Source: Pseudonocardia sp. TRM90224
GTDB lineage: Bacteria; Actinomycetota; Actinomycetes; Mycobacteriales; Pseudonocardiaceae
Assembly: GCF_021245725.1 (NCBI RefSeq)
Contig: NZ_JAJGSX010000009.1
Coordinates: 62,001 to 126,000, forward strand
Length of the DNA: 64,000 nt
Direction of reading: 5' to 3'
Made by a program: the position numbers and the translations under genes. This document shows, piece after piece, positions 1 through 9,199 of this stretch (positions are counted from its first letter, which is position 1; every line of letters starts with the position of its first letter). The notes under the pieces were generated by a model that did no database searches, had not been told where the DNA came from, and saw nothing but the letters and a program-made list of their open reading frames with translations.

Positions 1-2308
1 CCGCGGCCGGCCGGCCCGCGGGGGAGAGCAGGTGCAGCACCACCGGCACCCGCCCGCCGGCGACGGTCGGCGTTGCGGTCCACCCGAGCACCTCCTGCAG
101 GCGGACGGCGAGCACGGGCTGGTCGCCGCCGTAGTCCAGCGCGATCCGCGAGCCGGAGGGGACCTGGACGCGCTCGGGCGCCAGCTCGTCGAGCGAGCCG
201 GCGAGCTGCCACGGCAGCACCGCGCGCAGGACGTCCCCGGCCTCGACGCGGGCCAGGTCGGCGCGCCGCCGGGCCGCGGCGAGCTGCGGGGTCCACCAGC
301 GGTCGGGGTCGGCGAGCAGGGCGTCGTCGGAGACGTCCGGCCACGGCTCGCCGAGCACGCGGTGCAGCAGCGCCATCCGGGTGCGGACCGAGCGCGCGCG
401 ATCGGTCCAGCGGAGCAGCCCGAGGCCCTCGGTGCGCAGCCCGGTGAGCAGCGCCGCCCGCACGGCGGCCGGGTCGGGGCGGGCGAGCGGGCGCTCGTCG
501 AGCACGATCGCGCCGAGCCGCCTGACGTGCCGCGCGACGACGTCGCCGCGTTCCCAGCCCACCTCGTCGGCCTCCGCGAGCATCGCGGGTGCCGCTTCGA
601 TCGCCAGGTCGGCGTCGGCGGCCGCGGCGAGTCGCACCGTCCCGTTCTGCGCGCCGGGCCGGCGGTCGGCGACGGCCACCGCCAGCCACTCCTGCGCCCC
701 GAGCGGCCCACCGGCGACCAGCTCGACGCCGGTGCCGCCGGCCATCAGGAACACCGGCGCGTCCCCGGCGCGGCGGCGGGCCAGCCGTTCCGGATGGGCG
801 AGCGCGACGACCAGCGCGCTCGCCGACCCGTCGCGTTGCCTGCGGTCGGGCGCCGCGACGAGCCGCGTCAACCGGCTCACCTCCGCCTTCCAGCGGCCCG
901 CGCCCGGCGCCGACCCCGCGCGCAGCGCGCGCAAGGCGGCGTCGACCTCGACGTCGGAGGTGAGCGTGTCGTCGTCGAGCAGCGCGACGACCTCGGCGGC
1001 GGTCCGCGCGCCGACCCGCTCCGAGCCGTCCAGCAGCGCCCTCGCCAGCCTCGGGTGCAGGCCGAGGCCGGCCATCCGACGCCCGCGCGGCGTGATCGTC
1101 CCCCCGTCCGTGCGGTCGAGCGCGCCGAGCGCGGCCAGCACCTGCTGCCCCGCCCGCAGCGGCCCGTCCGGTGGCGGATCCCACCAGGTCAAGCCGCTGC
1201 CGTCGGGGGTGCCCCAGTCGGCGAGGTCGAGCGCGAGCCGGGTCAGGTCGGCCGTGCGGATCTCCGGCTCGGGGTAGCGCGGCAGCAGCTCGCCCGCCGG
1301 CCAGCAACGGAAGGCGGCGCCCGGTGCCTCGCGGCCCGCGCGTCCCGCGCGCTGGTCGGCGACGGCGGCCGAGACCCGCACGGTCGCCAGCCCGGCCAGC
1401 CCGCGGCGGTGGTCGACCCGCGGCACCCTGGCCAGTCCGGCGTCGACGACCGCGCGCACACCCGGCACGGTCAGGCTCGACTCCGCGACCGCCGTCGCGA
1501 GCACCACCCGCGGCCGCCCGCCGGCCTGGAACACGCGGTCCTGCTGGGCCGCCGGCATGCGGCCGTGCAGGGTCAGGACGTCCGCGTCGATCCCGTCGAG
1601 CGCGGTTGCGGTGCGCCGGATCTCGGCGGCGCCGGGGAGGAACGCCAGCACGTCACCGGAGCTCAGGGCGGTGCGCACCGCTCGCGCGACGCACGCCTCG
1701 ATCCGCTCGCCCCGCGCCGGCGGGACGTGCCGGACGTCGACGGGGAACGTGCGCGCGGCCAGCTCGATCACGGGCGCACCGCCGAGCAGCTCGCCGAGCC
1801 GTCCGACGTCGACGGTCGCGGACGTCGCGAGCAGCCGCAGGTCGGGCCGGATGCCGTCGCGCGCGTCGAGCAGGAGCGCGAGCAGCAGGTCGGCGTCGAG
1901 GTGCCGCTCGTGGCACTCGTCGAGCATGACGGTGGCGGTGCCGGCGAGCTCGGGATCGGCCATCAGCCGCCGCACGAGCAGGCCAGACGTCACCACCTCG
2001 ATGCGGGTGCGGGCCGAGACCGCGCGGTCGCCGCGCACGGAGAAGCCCACCGTCCGCCCGACGTCCTCGCCGAGCAGCGCGGCCATCCGCCGGGCCGCGG
2101 CCCGCGCCGCGAGCCGGCGCGGCTCCGCGACCAGCACCTTCCCCTCGGCCGCCCCCTCGGTCGCGGCGGCGAGCGCCAGCGGGACCAGCGTCGTCTTCCC
2201 GGTGCCGGGCGGTGCGGCGAGCACGAGCGTGCCGTGCTCGGCGAGCGCGCCGACGATGTCGTCCAGCGCGGCCCGCACCGGCAGGTCGGGAAGATCGGGA
2301 AGGCGCAT
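1..2308 (-). CDS. hrpB: ATP-dependent helicase HrpB, C-terminus cut by window edge
   Basis: DEAH-type superfamily 2 RNA helicase. The reading frame stays open from the ATG at 2308 to the window edge, giving about 769 codons; full HrpB proteins run to roughly 800-850 residues, so only the C-terminal tail is missing. The protein starts MRLPDLPVRAAL. Walker A follows at about residue 30 (APPGTGKTT), then the DECH box (VMLDECHERHLD) near residue 125, and the motif VI region with DQRAGRAGR near residue 310. The far end reads PVVLHLLSPAGRP, as in the HrpB C-terminal domain. Long overlapping frames on both strands here are high-GC shadows. The cellular role of HrpB is poorly defined. The gene stands alone, with a family A repeat just upstream. 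Confidence 0.93.
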   Translation of the reverse strand, partial: MRLPDLPDLPVRAALDDIVGALAEHGTLVLAAPPGTGKTTLVPLALAAATEGAAEGKVLVAEPRRLAARAAARRMAALLGEDVGRTVGFSVRGDRAVSARTRIEVVTSGLLVRRLMADPELAGTATVMLDECHERHLDADLLLALLLDARDGIRPDLRLLATSATVDVGRLGELLGGAPVIELAARTFPVDVRHVPPARGERIEACVARAVRTALSSGDVLAFLPGAAEIRRTATALDGIDADVLTLHGRMPAAQQDRVFQAGGRPRVVLATAVAESSLTVPGVRAVVDAGLARVPRVDHRRGLAGLATVRVSAAVADQRAGRAGREAPGAAFRCWPAGELLPRYPEPEIRTADLTRLALDLADWGTPDGSGLTWWDPPPDGPLRAGQQVLAALGALDRTDGGTITPRGRRMAGLGLHPRLARALLDGSERVGARTAAEVVALLDDDTLTSDVEVDAALRALRAGSAPGAGRWKAEVSRLTRLVAAPDRRQRDGSASALVVALAHPERLARRRAGDAPVFLMAGGTGVELVAGGPLGAQEWLAVAVADRRPGAQNGTVRLAAAADADLAIEAAPAMLAEADEVGWERGDVVARHVRRLGAIVLDERPLARPDPAAVRAALLTGLRTEGLGLLRWTDRARSVRTRMALLHRVLGEPWPDVSDDALLADPDRWWTPQLAAARRRADLARVEAGDVLRAVLPWQLAGSLDELAPERVQVPSGSRIALDYGGDQPVLAVRLQEVLGWTATPTVAGGRVPVVLHLLSPAGRPAA

Positions 2309-2360
2309 CGCCGCCCAGTCTCGCAGCCGACCCTGCAACGTGTGCGCCCCGCACACGTTG

Positions 2361-2413
2361 CCAGGAAAGCCACTTTCCTGTCCTGTGGCGCCAGGAAAGC
2401 CACTTTCCTGGCA
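2361..2413. repeat. Family A stem-loop, variant copy (A1)
   Basis: Two direct copies of CCAGGAAAGCCACTTTCCTG are separated by ten bases. Each is itself palindromic (CAGGAAAG-CCA-CTTTCCTG). Other family A copies are inverted instead. It lies 28 bases past the stop of the tetR gene at 2441 and before hrpB, so it may end tetR transcription. Confidence 0.8.
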
Positions 2414-2440
2414 CCCCCCGGCGCCCCGCCCGGCTGGGGC

Positions 2441-3040
2441 CTAGCCCGCCCCGACCATGCGCAACGCGAAGGCGCAGTAGTGCTCCGCGATCTCGTCCGG
2501 TTGCCACGCGCCGTCGTCGCGGTACCAGCGGGCGATGTCGATGCCGAGCGAGAGGAGCGCGGTGGCGGTGAGGTTGATGTTGTCGGTGCGGAACGCGCCG
2601 CTCGCCACGCCGGCCCTGATCACCGCGCGCACCTCGTCGTCGATCGCCCGGCGGATCGCCTGGATATCGGTGAGGTGCTCGGGGGCCAGCGCGGCGAGGT
2701 CGTAGTTGACGATCCGGGCGCTCGTGTGGCCCTGCGCGTGCGACACGATGAACCCGCGGACCATGCCGGTGAGCTGCTGCACCGGGTCGTCCGACGCCGC
2801 CGCGGCCGCCTTGAGCTGGGCGAGCGTTCGTTCGTGCCCGTCGCGGGAGATCTGGTAGAGCAGCTCCTCCTTGGAGCGGTAGTGCACGTAGAGCGCGGCG
2901 GGGGACATGCCGGCCGCGACGGAGATGTCGCGGGTCGTCGTGCCGTGGAAGCCCTTCGCGGCGAACGCGGTGACCGCGGCAGCCAGCAGGCGTTCGCGGG
3001 CGGCGGCGGGTCGCGCGGTGGCCTCGGTGTTCTGCATCAC
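2441..3040 (-). CDS. TetR family transcriptional regulator
   Basis: A 199-residue one-domain repressor. The N-terminal helix-turn-helix (about residues 15-62) contains TTRDISVAAGMSPAALYVHYRSKEEL in the classical TetR pattern, followed by an all-helical ligand domain. The start is ATG 3040, or the next codon, also ATG. It is divergent from an SDR gene and an acyl-CoA dehydrogenase, with a perfect palindrome between them at 3095-3110. It therefore probably represses itself and the acyl-CoA genes, with an acyl-CoA-type ligand. The link is inferred from position. Confidence 0.9.
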   Translation of the reverse strand: MMQNTEATARPAAARERLLAAAVTAFAAKGFHGTTTRDISVAAGMSPAALYVHYRSKEELLYQISRDGHERTLAQLKAAAAASDDPVQQLTGMVRGFIVSHAQGHTSARIVNYDLAALAPEHLTDIQAIRRAIDDEVRAVIRAGVASGAFRTDNINLTATALLSLGIDIARWYRDDGAWQPDEIAEHYCAFALRMVGAG

Positions 3041-3094
3041 AAGCGGTCCTCACGACGACGGGCGGTCTTGACGAGCGGATCGTCCGCGGCAACT

Positions 3095-3110
3095 CTAAGC
3101 GAGCGCTTAG
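3095..3110. promoter_or_regulatory. Palindromic operator for the divergent TetR/SDR pair
   Basis: CTAAGCGAGCGCTTAG is a perfect 7+2+7 inverted repeat in the 107-base gap between tetR and the SDR gene. Size and position fit a TetR dimer site controlling both directions. Confidence 0.65.
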
Positions 3111-3147
3111 TCATTGGCGACTGTTTCATCGGCAAGGAGGCTGCAGG

Positions 3148-3909
3148 GTGGGTTCCAGGTTCGACGGAAAGGTCGCGGTGGTGACCGGGGCCAGCCGCGG
3201 TATCGGGCTCGGCATCGCCGAACGGCTCGTCGCCGACGGCGCCAAGGTCGTGATCACCGCGCGGAAGCCGGAGCCGCTCGCCGAGGCCGTCGCGGCGCTC
3301 GGCGGCCCGGAGCACGCGCTCGGCATCGCCGGCAAGGGCGACGACGTCGAGCACCAGAGCGACGCCGTCAAGCAGGCCGTCGAGACGTTCGGCAGCCTCG
3401 ACATGCTGGTCAACAACACCGGGATCAACCCCGTCTACGGGCCGATGATCGAGATGGATCTCGGGGCCGCGCGCAAGATCGTGGAGGTGAACGCGATCTC
3501 GGCGCTGTCCTGGGCGCAGCAGGCCCATCGCGCCTGGATGGGCGAGCACGGCGGCGCGATCGTCAACGTCTCCTCGGTCGCCGCGCTCAAGCCGTCGCCC
3601 GGGATCGGGATGTACGGCGCGAGCAAGGCGATGATGGCCCACATCACCACGGAGCTCGCGGTCGAGCTGGGTCCGTCGATCCGCGTGAACGCCGTCGCCC
3701 CCGCCGTCGTCAAGACCCGCTTCGCGACCGCCCTCTACGAGGGCAAGGAGGACGCGGTGGCCGCCGCGTACCCGCTGAAGCGGCTCGGTGTGCCCGAGGA
3801 CGTCGCCGGGGTCGTCGCGTTCCTGCTCTCGCCGGACGCCGCGTGGCTGACCGGCCAGATGATCGTCGTCGACGGCGGCCGCACGCTCGTCACCAACCCG
3901 GATTCGTGA
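3148..3909 (+). CDS. SDR family oxidoreductase
   Basis: A 253-residue classical short-chain dehydrogenase. It has the cofactor motif TGASRGIG at residues 13-20, NNTG near residue 90, a catalytic serine in NVSSVAA, YGASK (Tyr and Lys) near residues 155-159, and the C-terminal VDGG signature. Start GTG 3148 is preceded by AAGGAGG eight bases upstream. It is followed after 13 bases by an acyl-CoA dehydrogenase, so the two probably act in one acyl-CoA degradation step series, such as a 3-hydroxyacyl-CoA dehydrogenase beside the first desaturation enzyme. The exact substrate cannot be read from sequence. Confidence 0.9.
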   Translation: MGSRFDGKVAVVTGASRGIGLGIAERLVADGAKVVITARKPEPLAEAVAALGGPEHALGIAGKGDDVEHQSDAVKQAVETFGSLDMLVNNTGINPVYGPMIEMDLGAARKIVEVNAISALSWAQQAHRAWMGEHGGAIVNVSSVAALKPSPGIGMYGASKAMMAHITTELAVELGPSIRVNAVAPAVVKTRFATALYEGKEDAVAAAYPLKRLGVPEDVAGVVAFLLSPDAAWLTGQMIVVDGGRTLVTNPDS

Positions 3910-3922
3910 AGGAGTAGCCGCG

Positions 3923-5140
<1,218 letters not shown>

Positions 5141-5144
5141 CCCA

Positions 5145-5214
5145 AATCTCCCCACCGTTTTGTGCACCTGCGCGCCCCACAGGCGCGCAAGTGCACAAAA
5201 CGGTGGGGAAGTTC
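5145..5214. repeat. Family B convergent-junction stem-loop (B1)
   Basis: Arms CCCCACCGTTTTGTGCAC and GTGCACAAAACGGTGGGG enclose a second short stem GCGCGCC/GGCGCGC. It fills the gap between two convergent genes ending at 5140 and 5234, and would fold on either strand as a bidirectional terminator. Confidence 0.85.
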
Positions 5215-5233
5215 GGGTGCTGGCGCGTGCCGG

Positions 5234-6187
5234 TCAGTCGTCGGCGAGCTCGTCGTAGCGCGCGCGGGCCCGGGCCGCCCTGGTCGACGCCGCGCCCGCC
5301 GCCCTGGCCGACTCCTTGGCCGCGCTCGCGGCGGCCCGGGCGGCCGCGGCGGCCTCGCGCTCGCGTTCGCGCGCCCTCTCCAGCTCGGCGGTGAGGTCGG
5401 CGACCTGCGCCTTCGCGGCGGTGTGCGCCGAGTCGGTGTCCTCGCGCTTCGCCTCGTCCCGCTCCTGCTGCTCGGTGGCGGCGGACTCCTCGCGCTCCGC
5501 CTCGTCGAGCGCCTTCTTGCGGGCGGCGCGCTCGCGGGCACGTTCCTCGCGCCGGCGCTCGTCGTCGGACTCGTCGGCGGTCTCCGCCGGGGCCGGGTCC
5601 GCGGCGGGGCCCGACCGCGTCGGAGTCGTGGCGCGCGGCGCCGGCATCGGGACGGCGTCGGGGTCGCTCGCCGGGCCGAACCCGCTGTACGCGACGGTCC
5701 TGGTCATCCGGCCCGATTGCACCTCGGCGGCCACGTTCGGGTCGGCGAGCGCGGCCTCCAGGATCCCCTGCAGCTCACGCAGCACCGACTCCGCGGCCGA
5801 GTCACCTGCCTCGTGCGCGAGCCGGCCGCCCTCCCGGGCCATGGCCGCGACCAGCCGGTTGCGCTGCGACGACAGCGCCCGCAGCGCCCCGCCGTCCAGC
5901 GTGCGCTGCGCGTCGGCGAGGTCGCCGGCCAGTGAGATCAACGCGGCGAGCTGCTCGCTGCGCTTGCGGGCGAGCAGGTTCGCGAGCCACGCGGCCTTCG
6001 TCGGCCTGCGCAACCGCGCGATCGCCTTCGCGAGGTCCTTGTCGCCCTGCTCCTTGGCCTGCGCGACGGCGTCGTCGCGAGCGGGCACGAACTCGTCGGG
6101 ACGCACCTCGTAGAGGTGATCGGCGACGTCGTCGAGCCCGCTGGTGCTCCCGGTTTCCGCCACAGCCCGGACCTTAGTGTTTGACAT
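5234..6187 (-). CDS. Conserved actinobacterial coiled-coil protein of unknown function
   Basis: Length is 317 residues when started at ATG 6187 (MSNTKVRAVAET); the frame stays open further upstream but that part overlaps the 6C RNA region. The N-terminal 160 residues are a helical domain with RRPTKAAWLANLLAR and LSSQRNRLVAAM. A proline- and threonine-rich linker follows, then about 110 residues dominated by Arg, Glu and Ala (ERARERAARKK, AELERARERERE) that should form a coiled coil. The first domain resembles proteins common in actinobacteria, but I know no function for it. No signal peptide or membrane segment is visible. Confidence 0.8.
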   Translation of the reverse strand: MSNTKVRAVAETGSTSGLDDVADHLYEVRPDEFVPARDDAVAQAKEQGDKDLAKAIARLRRPTKAAWLANLLARKRSEQLAALISLAGDLADAQRTLDGGALRALSSQRNRLVAAMAREGGRLAHEAGDSAAESVLRELQGILEAALADPNVAAEVQSGRMTRTVAYSGFGPASDPDAVPMPAPRATTPTRSGPAADPAPAETADESDDERRREERARERAARKKALDEAEREESAATEQQERDEAKREDTDSAHTAAKAQVADLTAELERAREREREAAAAARAAASAAKESARAAGAASTRAARARARYDELADD

Positions 6188-6234
6188 GAGCTTGACAACT
6201 GTCCGACACAAGCCGGCAAACGGGGTTACGCTTG

Positions 6235-6325
6235 AGTAGCACGGGCAGGCGGTAACCCCCTCACCGCAGCGCTCGTGCACCGGCGGCCGTTCTTCCACCC
6301 CCCTCGAAGAACGGCCGCCGCTCCA
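6235..6325 (+). ncRNA. 6C small RNA
   Basis: Two C-loop hairpins stand in tandem. The first has an outer stem GCACG/CGTGC (6239-6243 with 6274-6278) around GCGGT/ACCGC with loop AACCCCCTC. The second is a perfect stem (6281-6295 with 6306-6320) capped by CACCCCCCTC. Two neighbouring hairpins with runs of five or six C in the loops define the actinobacterial 6C RNA family. The second hairpin probably also terminates transcription. Promoter and exact 5' end are uncertain; a TTGACA lies at 6192 and TACGCT at 6227, not at standard spacing. It sits between divergent coding genes. Confidence 0.82.
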
Positions 6326-6384
6326 ATCGCGGCGCACAGCCAACTCATAGCCCGCACACAGCTTCGGCCGGCACTGTGACTGGC

Positions 6385-7176
6385 ATGAACCCGCAGGATG
6401 AGCACCCCGACCACGACGGCGGCTTGCGCGTCGACCTGCCCCGCCTGCTCGGGCGCCGCCGGATGCTGGCGCTGCTCACGGGCGCCGGGCTGGCGGCCGT
6501 CGCCGGCTGCGCCTCGGCAGGCACGCCGGCGCAATCCACAGCTGCGGGGTCGGCCGGCGAGATCCCGCAAGAGACGGCAGGTCCGTTCCCCGGCGACGGC
6601 TCGAACGGGCCGAACGTGCTCACCGAGAGCGGTGTGGTCCGCAGCGACATCCGGTCGAGCTTCGGCGCCCTGTCCGGTACGGCGGCCGGTGTGCCGTTGA
6701 CCATCGAGCTGCTGCTCGTCGATGCCGCGAACGGCGGCGCCCCGCTGCCGGGTGCCGCGCTGTACCTGTGGCACTGCGATCGCGACGGCCGCTACTCCCT
6801 CTACGAGGCCGAGGACCAGAACTACCTGCGTGGCGTGCAGCAGGCCGACGCGACAGGGCTGGTCAGGTTCACGAGCGTCTTCCCCGGCGCGTACGCGGGC
6901 CGCTGGCCGCACGCGCACTTCGAGGTCTACCCGGACCTCGCCACCGCGACGTCGGGGTCGACGGCGATCACCACCTCGCAGCTCGCGCTGCCGAAGGACG
7001 TCTGCGACCAGGTCTACGCCACCGACGGGTACTCCGCGAGCGTCTCGAACCTCGCCAGGTCGTCGCTCGACTCGGACAACGTCTTCAGCGACGGGTACAC
7101 GAGCCAGCTCGCCGCCGTGACGGGCAGCGTCGCCGACGGGCTCACCGCACGCCTGACCGTGCCCGTGGCGAGTTGA
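6385..7176 (+). CDS. Secreted intradiol ring-cleavage dioxygenase-like protein
   Basis: A 263-residue exported protein. The N-terminus carries GRRRMLALL, a hydrophobic stretch and AVAGCAS, a Tat-like lipoprotein signal with the lipid-accepting Cys near residue 31. The catalytic part keeps the non-haem Fe(III) set of two Tyr and two His: WHCDRDGRYSLY, PGAYAGRWPHAHFEVY. Such extracytoplasmic intradiol enzymes cleave catechols, though the natural substrate is often unknown. An in-frame GTG lies three codons upstream (6376); neither start has a clear ribosome site. It follows the 6C RNA by 60 bases and converges on the VOC gene. Confidence 0.87.
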   Translation: MNPQDEHPDHDGGLRVDLPRLLGRRRMLALLTGAGLAAVAGCASAGTPAQSTAAGSAGEIPQETAGPFPGDGSNGPNVLTESGVVRSDIRSSFGALSGTAAGVPLTIELLLVDAANGGAPLPGAALYLWHCDRDGRYSLYEAEDQNYLRGVQQADATGLVRFTSVFPGAYAGRWPHAHFEVYPDLATATSGSTAITTSQLALPKDVCDQVYATDGYSASVSNLARSSLDSDNVFSDGYTSQLAAVTGSVADGLTARLTVPVAS

Positions 7177-7222
7177 CTGCACCAAGATCGGCACCTGACG
7201 ACGGTCATGCCACGTCCGCGGG

Positions 7223-7663
7223 TCAACGCCAGGGCATGTGCTGGAGGCACCAGGTATTGCCGTCGGGGTCGGCGAAGTACGCGTAGAACACTCCCCCCAG
7301 GTCCTCGACCTCGCTGATCTCGACGCCGCGCTCGACGAGTTCGGCGCGGGACGCCTCGATGTCGGCGACCACCAGGTGTAGACCGCGCAGTGTTCCCGGA
7401 GGCATGTCGAGGGTGGGGAGACCTTCGGCGAGGGTGATCGAGCATGCCGAACCGGGTGGGGTGAGTTGGACGATGCGGATACCGGGCTTCGGGTTGATGT
7501 CGACATCGGGGCGGAACCCGAGCTGGTCCTGGTAGAAGGCTTTGGCCCGTTCGATGTCGGTGACCGGCACCGGCACCAGCTCGAGCAACAGCGTGCCGGG
7601 CGGCACGGGTGGGTTGCCGGAATCCTTGGGGATCTCGTTGGCGGGGCTGGCTGTGTCGGTCAT
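7223..7663 (-). CDS. VOC (glyoxalase/bleomycin resistance) family protein
   Basis: A 146-residue single-copy vicinal oxygen chelate protein. It has the beta-alpha-beta-beta-beta pattern: VPVPVTDIERAKAFYQDQLGF at residues 31-51, LHLVVADIEASRAELVERGV, and the terminal FADPDGNTWCLQ. It is the last gene of a tightly coupled arsR-SRPBCC-VOC operon: its ATG overlaps the SRPBCC stop in ATGA. Such trios in actinobacteria are linked to small-molecule or stress responses. The substrate is unknown. Confidence 0.9.
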   Translation of the reverse strand: MTDTASPANEIPKDSGNPPVPPGTLLLELVPVPVTDIERAKAFYQDQLGFRPDVDINPKPGIRIVQLTPPGSACSITLAEGLPTLDMPPGTLRGLHLVVADIEASRAELVERGVEISEVEDLGGVFYAYFADPDGNTWCLQHMPWR

Positions 7664-8166
7664 GGATGGCGCCTTTCGTGGATGAGGGTGGCGAGCAGGG
7701 CGGCAAGACGGTCGTATCCCTCGCCGGCGCCGCGTTCCATCGGGCTGCGCACGACGGCGTCGCGGATCTCGGACGAGGAATATCGCGCCGTGACGGTCAT
7801 GGCGGTGTGTCCGTCGGTCTCGTCCAGAACGGTGGTGACCAGTGCCTCACCGTCGGCCCAGTCACGGTGGATCTCGGTCTGTACGAGGCGCACCGGCGGT
7901 ACGACCTCGCGGAACAGCCCATGGAGTTCCATCTCGGCGCCGGCCGGGCCGGTGGAGACGAACCGCCAGGCACCGCCGGGGCGCGGGTCGACCTCGCAGA
8001 CGGTGAGCCGCCAGCCGCGTGCGCCGTGCCAGCGGCGGAGCAGTTCCGGTTGAGTGAGCGCGGCGAAGACCAGCGGCGCGGGAGCGGCGAATGTGCGGGT
8101 GAGGACGAGGTCGGTGGTCCCGGACGCGACGACCCGCAGCCCGAGGCCGGGGTGTGGAGATGTCAC
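7660..8166 (-). CDS. SRPBCC (AHSA1-type) domain protein
   Basis: Length is 168 residues using GTG 8166, whose GTGA overlaps the upstream ArsR stop; a longer open frame exists but would overlap arsR. The single START/AHSA1-like fold shows LTRTFAAPAPLVFAALTQPELLRRW, RPGGAWRF, ELHGLFREVVPPVRLVQTE and a terminal helix EGYDRLAALLATLI. Such proteins follow an ArsR regulator in many actinobacteria and bind hydrophobic ligands. Both junctions in this operon overlap, implying translational coupling. Confidence 0.88.
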   Translation of the reverse strand: MTSPHPGLGLRVVASGTTDLVLTRTFAAPAPLVFAALTQPELLRRWHGARGWRLTVCEVDPRPGGAWRFVSTGPAGAEMELHGLFREVVPPVRLVQTEIHRDWADGEALVTTVLDETDGHTAMTVTARYSSSEIRDAVVRSPMERGAGEGYDRLAALLATLIHERRHP

Positions 8167-8498
8167 GCTTCGCCGTCCTGCAGGTCGCCCAGCAGGGCAT
8201 CCAATCGCTGGTAGCTCGCTTCCCAGTACTCGCGGTAGTCGGCCAGCCAGTCCGTGGCCGTCCTCAGTGGTTCGGCCACCAGCCGGCACGGCCGGCGTTG
8301 CGCGTCGCGGCTGCGACTGACCAGGCCGGCTCGCTCAAGCACTCGCAGGTGTTTGGAGACGGCCGGCTGGCTCATCGCGAACGGCGTGGCCAGCTCGGTG
8401 ACCGTGGCATCACCGGCCGCGAGCCGGGCCAGGATGGCCCGCCGGGTGGGGTCGGCCAGTGCCGCGAAGGTCGTGTCCAGCGTGTCGCTTGCAACCAT
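8163..8498 (-). CDS. ArsR family transcriptional regulator
   Basis: A 111-residue winged-helix repressor: FAALADPTRRAILARLAAGDATVTELATPFAMSQPAVSKHLRVLERAGLV is the textbook ArsR helix-turn-helix (about residues 10-60), followed by the wing RDAQRRPCRL. No metal-binding Cys pair is present in the recognition helix, so it belongs to the non-metal ArsR type that partners SRPBCC genes. It probably represses its own operon and the divergent reductase gene through the two repeats at 8505-8532. Confidence 0.93.
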   Translation of the reverse strand: MVASDTLDTTFAALADPTRRAILARLAAGDATVTELATPFAMSQPAVSKHLRVLERAGLVSRSRDAQRRPCRLVAEPLRTATDWLADYREYWEASYQRLDALLGDLQDGEA

Positions 8499-8504
8499 GT
8501 CGAT

Positions 8505-8532
8505 AACCTTCCGGTTCGATAACCAGATGGTT
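8505..8532. promoter_or_regulatory. Tandem AACC-N4-GGTT operators for ArsR
   Basis: AACCTTCCGGTT (8505-8516) and AACCAGATGGTT (8521-8532) share the same palindrome, each preceded by CGAT, with a repeat period of 16 bases. They lie just upstream of the arsR start, in the divergent promoter region shared with the gene at 8585. Confidence 0.65.
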
Positions 8533-8584
8533 TTATATGTGTTAGAGTCCCGGTTGTCAAGATCGCGAACGCGCTGGGGGCACC

Positions 8585-9199
8585 ATGGGAAAGGTCTTCA
8601 CGCAGGCGTCCGTCTCGCTGGACGGGTATATCTCCGGGCCCGGTCAGACGGGGTTCGACCGGCTGTTCGCATGGTGCACGGCCGGCACCGTCGCCACCCC
8701 CACGGCTGATCCGGACCGGCTGACCTACCGCACCTCCGAGGCGACCGCCCGGTACCTGCGTGAGCTGCAAGAGCGAATCGGGGCCTGTGTCGTCGGCCGC
8801 AACCTGTTCGACCTCACTGCGGGTTGGAACGGGCGGCACCCGAGCGGCGTGCCGGTGTTCGTCGTCACCCACCGTCCACCGCCGGCCGGCTGGGAGGCAA
8901 CTACGACGTCGTTCACGTTCGTCAATGACGGCGTTGAGAATGCGATCGCGCAGGCCCGTGAGGTGGCAGGCGATCGTGACATCGGTGTCGGCCCCGGCGG
9001 GACCGTGGCCGAGGCGCTGAGTGCTGGCCTGCTCGACGAGCTGCGGATGGACGTCGTGCCTGTGGTTCTCGGTGCCGGTACGCCCATGCTGACCGGGCTT
9101 GGCGACACCGCGCCGATCGGCTTCGAGCCGGCGGAGATCATCGAGGGGATCGGCGTGACTCACCTGATCTACCGCCGCGCGACGCAGAACCTCGGGTGA
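8585..9199 (+). CDS. RibD C-terminal/dihydrofolate reductase-like protein
   Basis: A 204-residue protein of the DHFR-fold family. It starts with MGKVFTQASVSLDGYISGP, has CVVGRNLFDLTAGW near residue 66, the Rossmann-like GVGPGGTVAEALSAGLLDELRMDVVPVVLGAGTPM, and ends on a strand with LIYRR. Family members bind NADPH and reduce small molecules; the true substrate is unknown. It is divergent from the arsR operon and probably co-regulated with it by the ArsR sites. A pairing of ArsR, SRPBCC and RibD-like genes is common in soil actinobacteria. Confidence 0.9.
   Translation: MGKVFTQASVSLDGYISGPGQTGFDRLFAWCTAGTVATPTADPDRLTYRTSEATARYLRELQERIGACVVGRNLFDLTAGWNGRHPSGVPVFVVTHRPPPAGWEATTTSFTFVNDGVENAIAQAREVAGDRDIGVGPGGTVAEALSAGLLDELRMDVVPVVLGAGTPMLTGLGDTAPIGFEPAEIIEGIGVTHLIYRRATQNLG

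Noticed and set aside
32..3184. A 1050-codon plus-strand open frame
   Set aside because: It is antisense to HrpB and TetR, is Arg/Gly/Pro-rich with no recognisable domain, and reflects high-GC codon bias of the real minus-strand genes.
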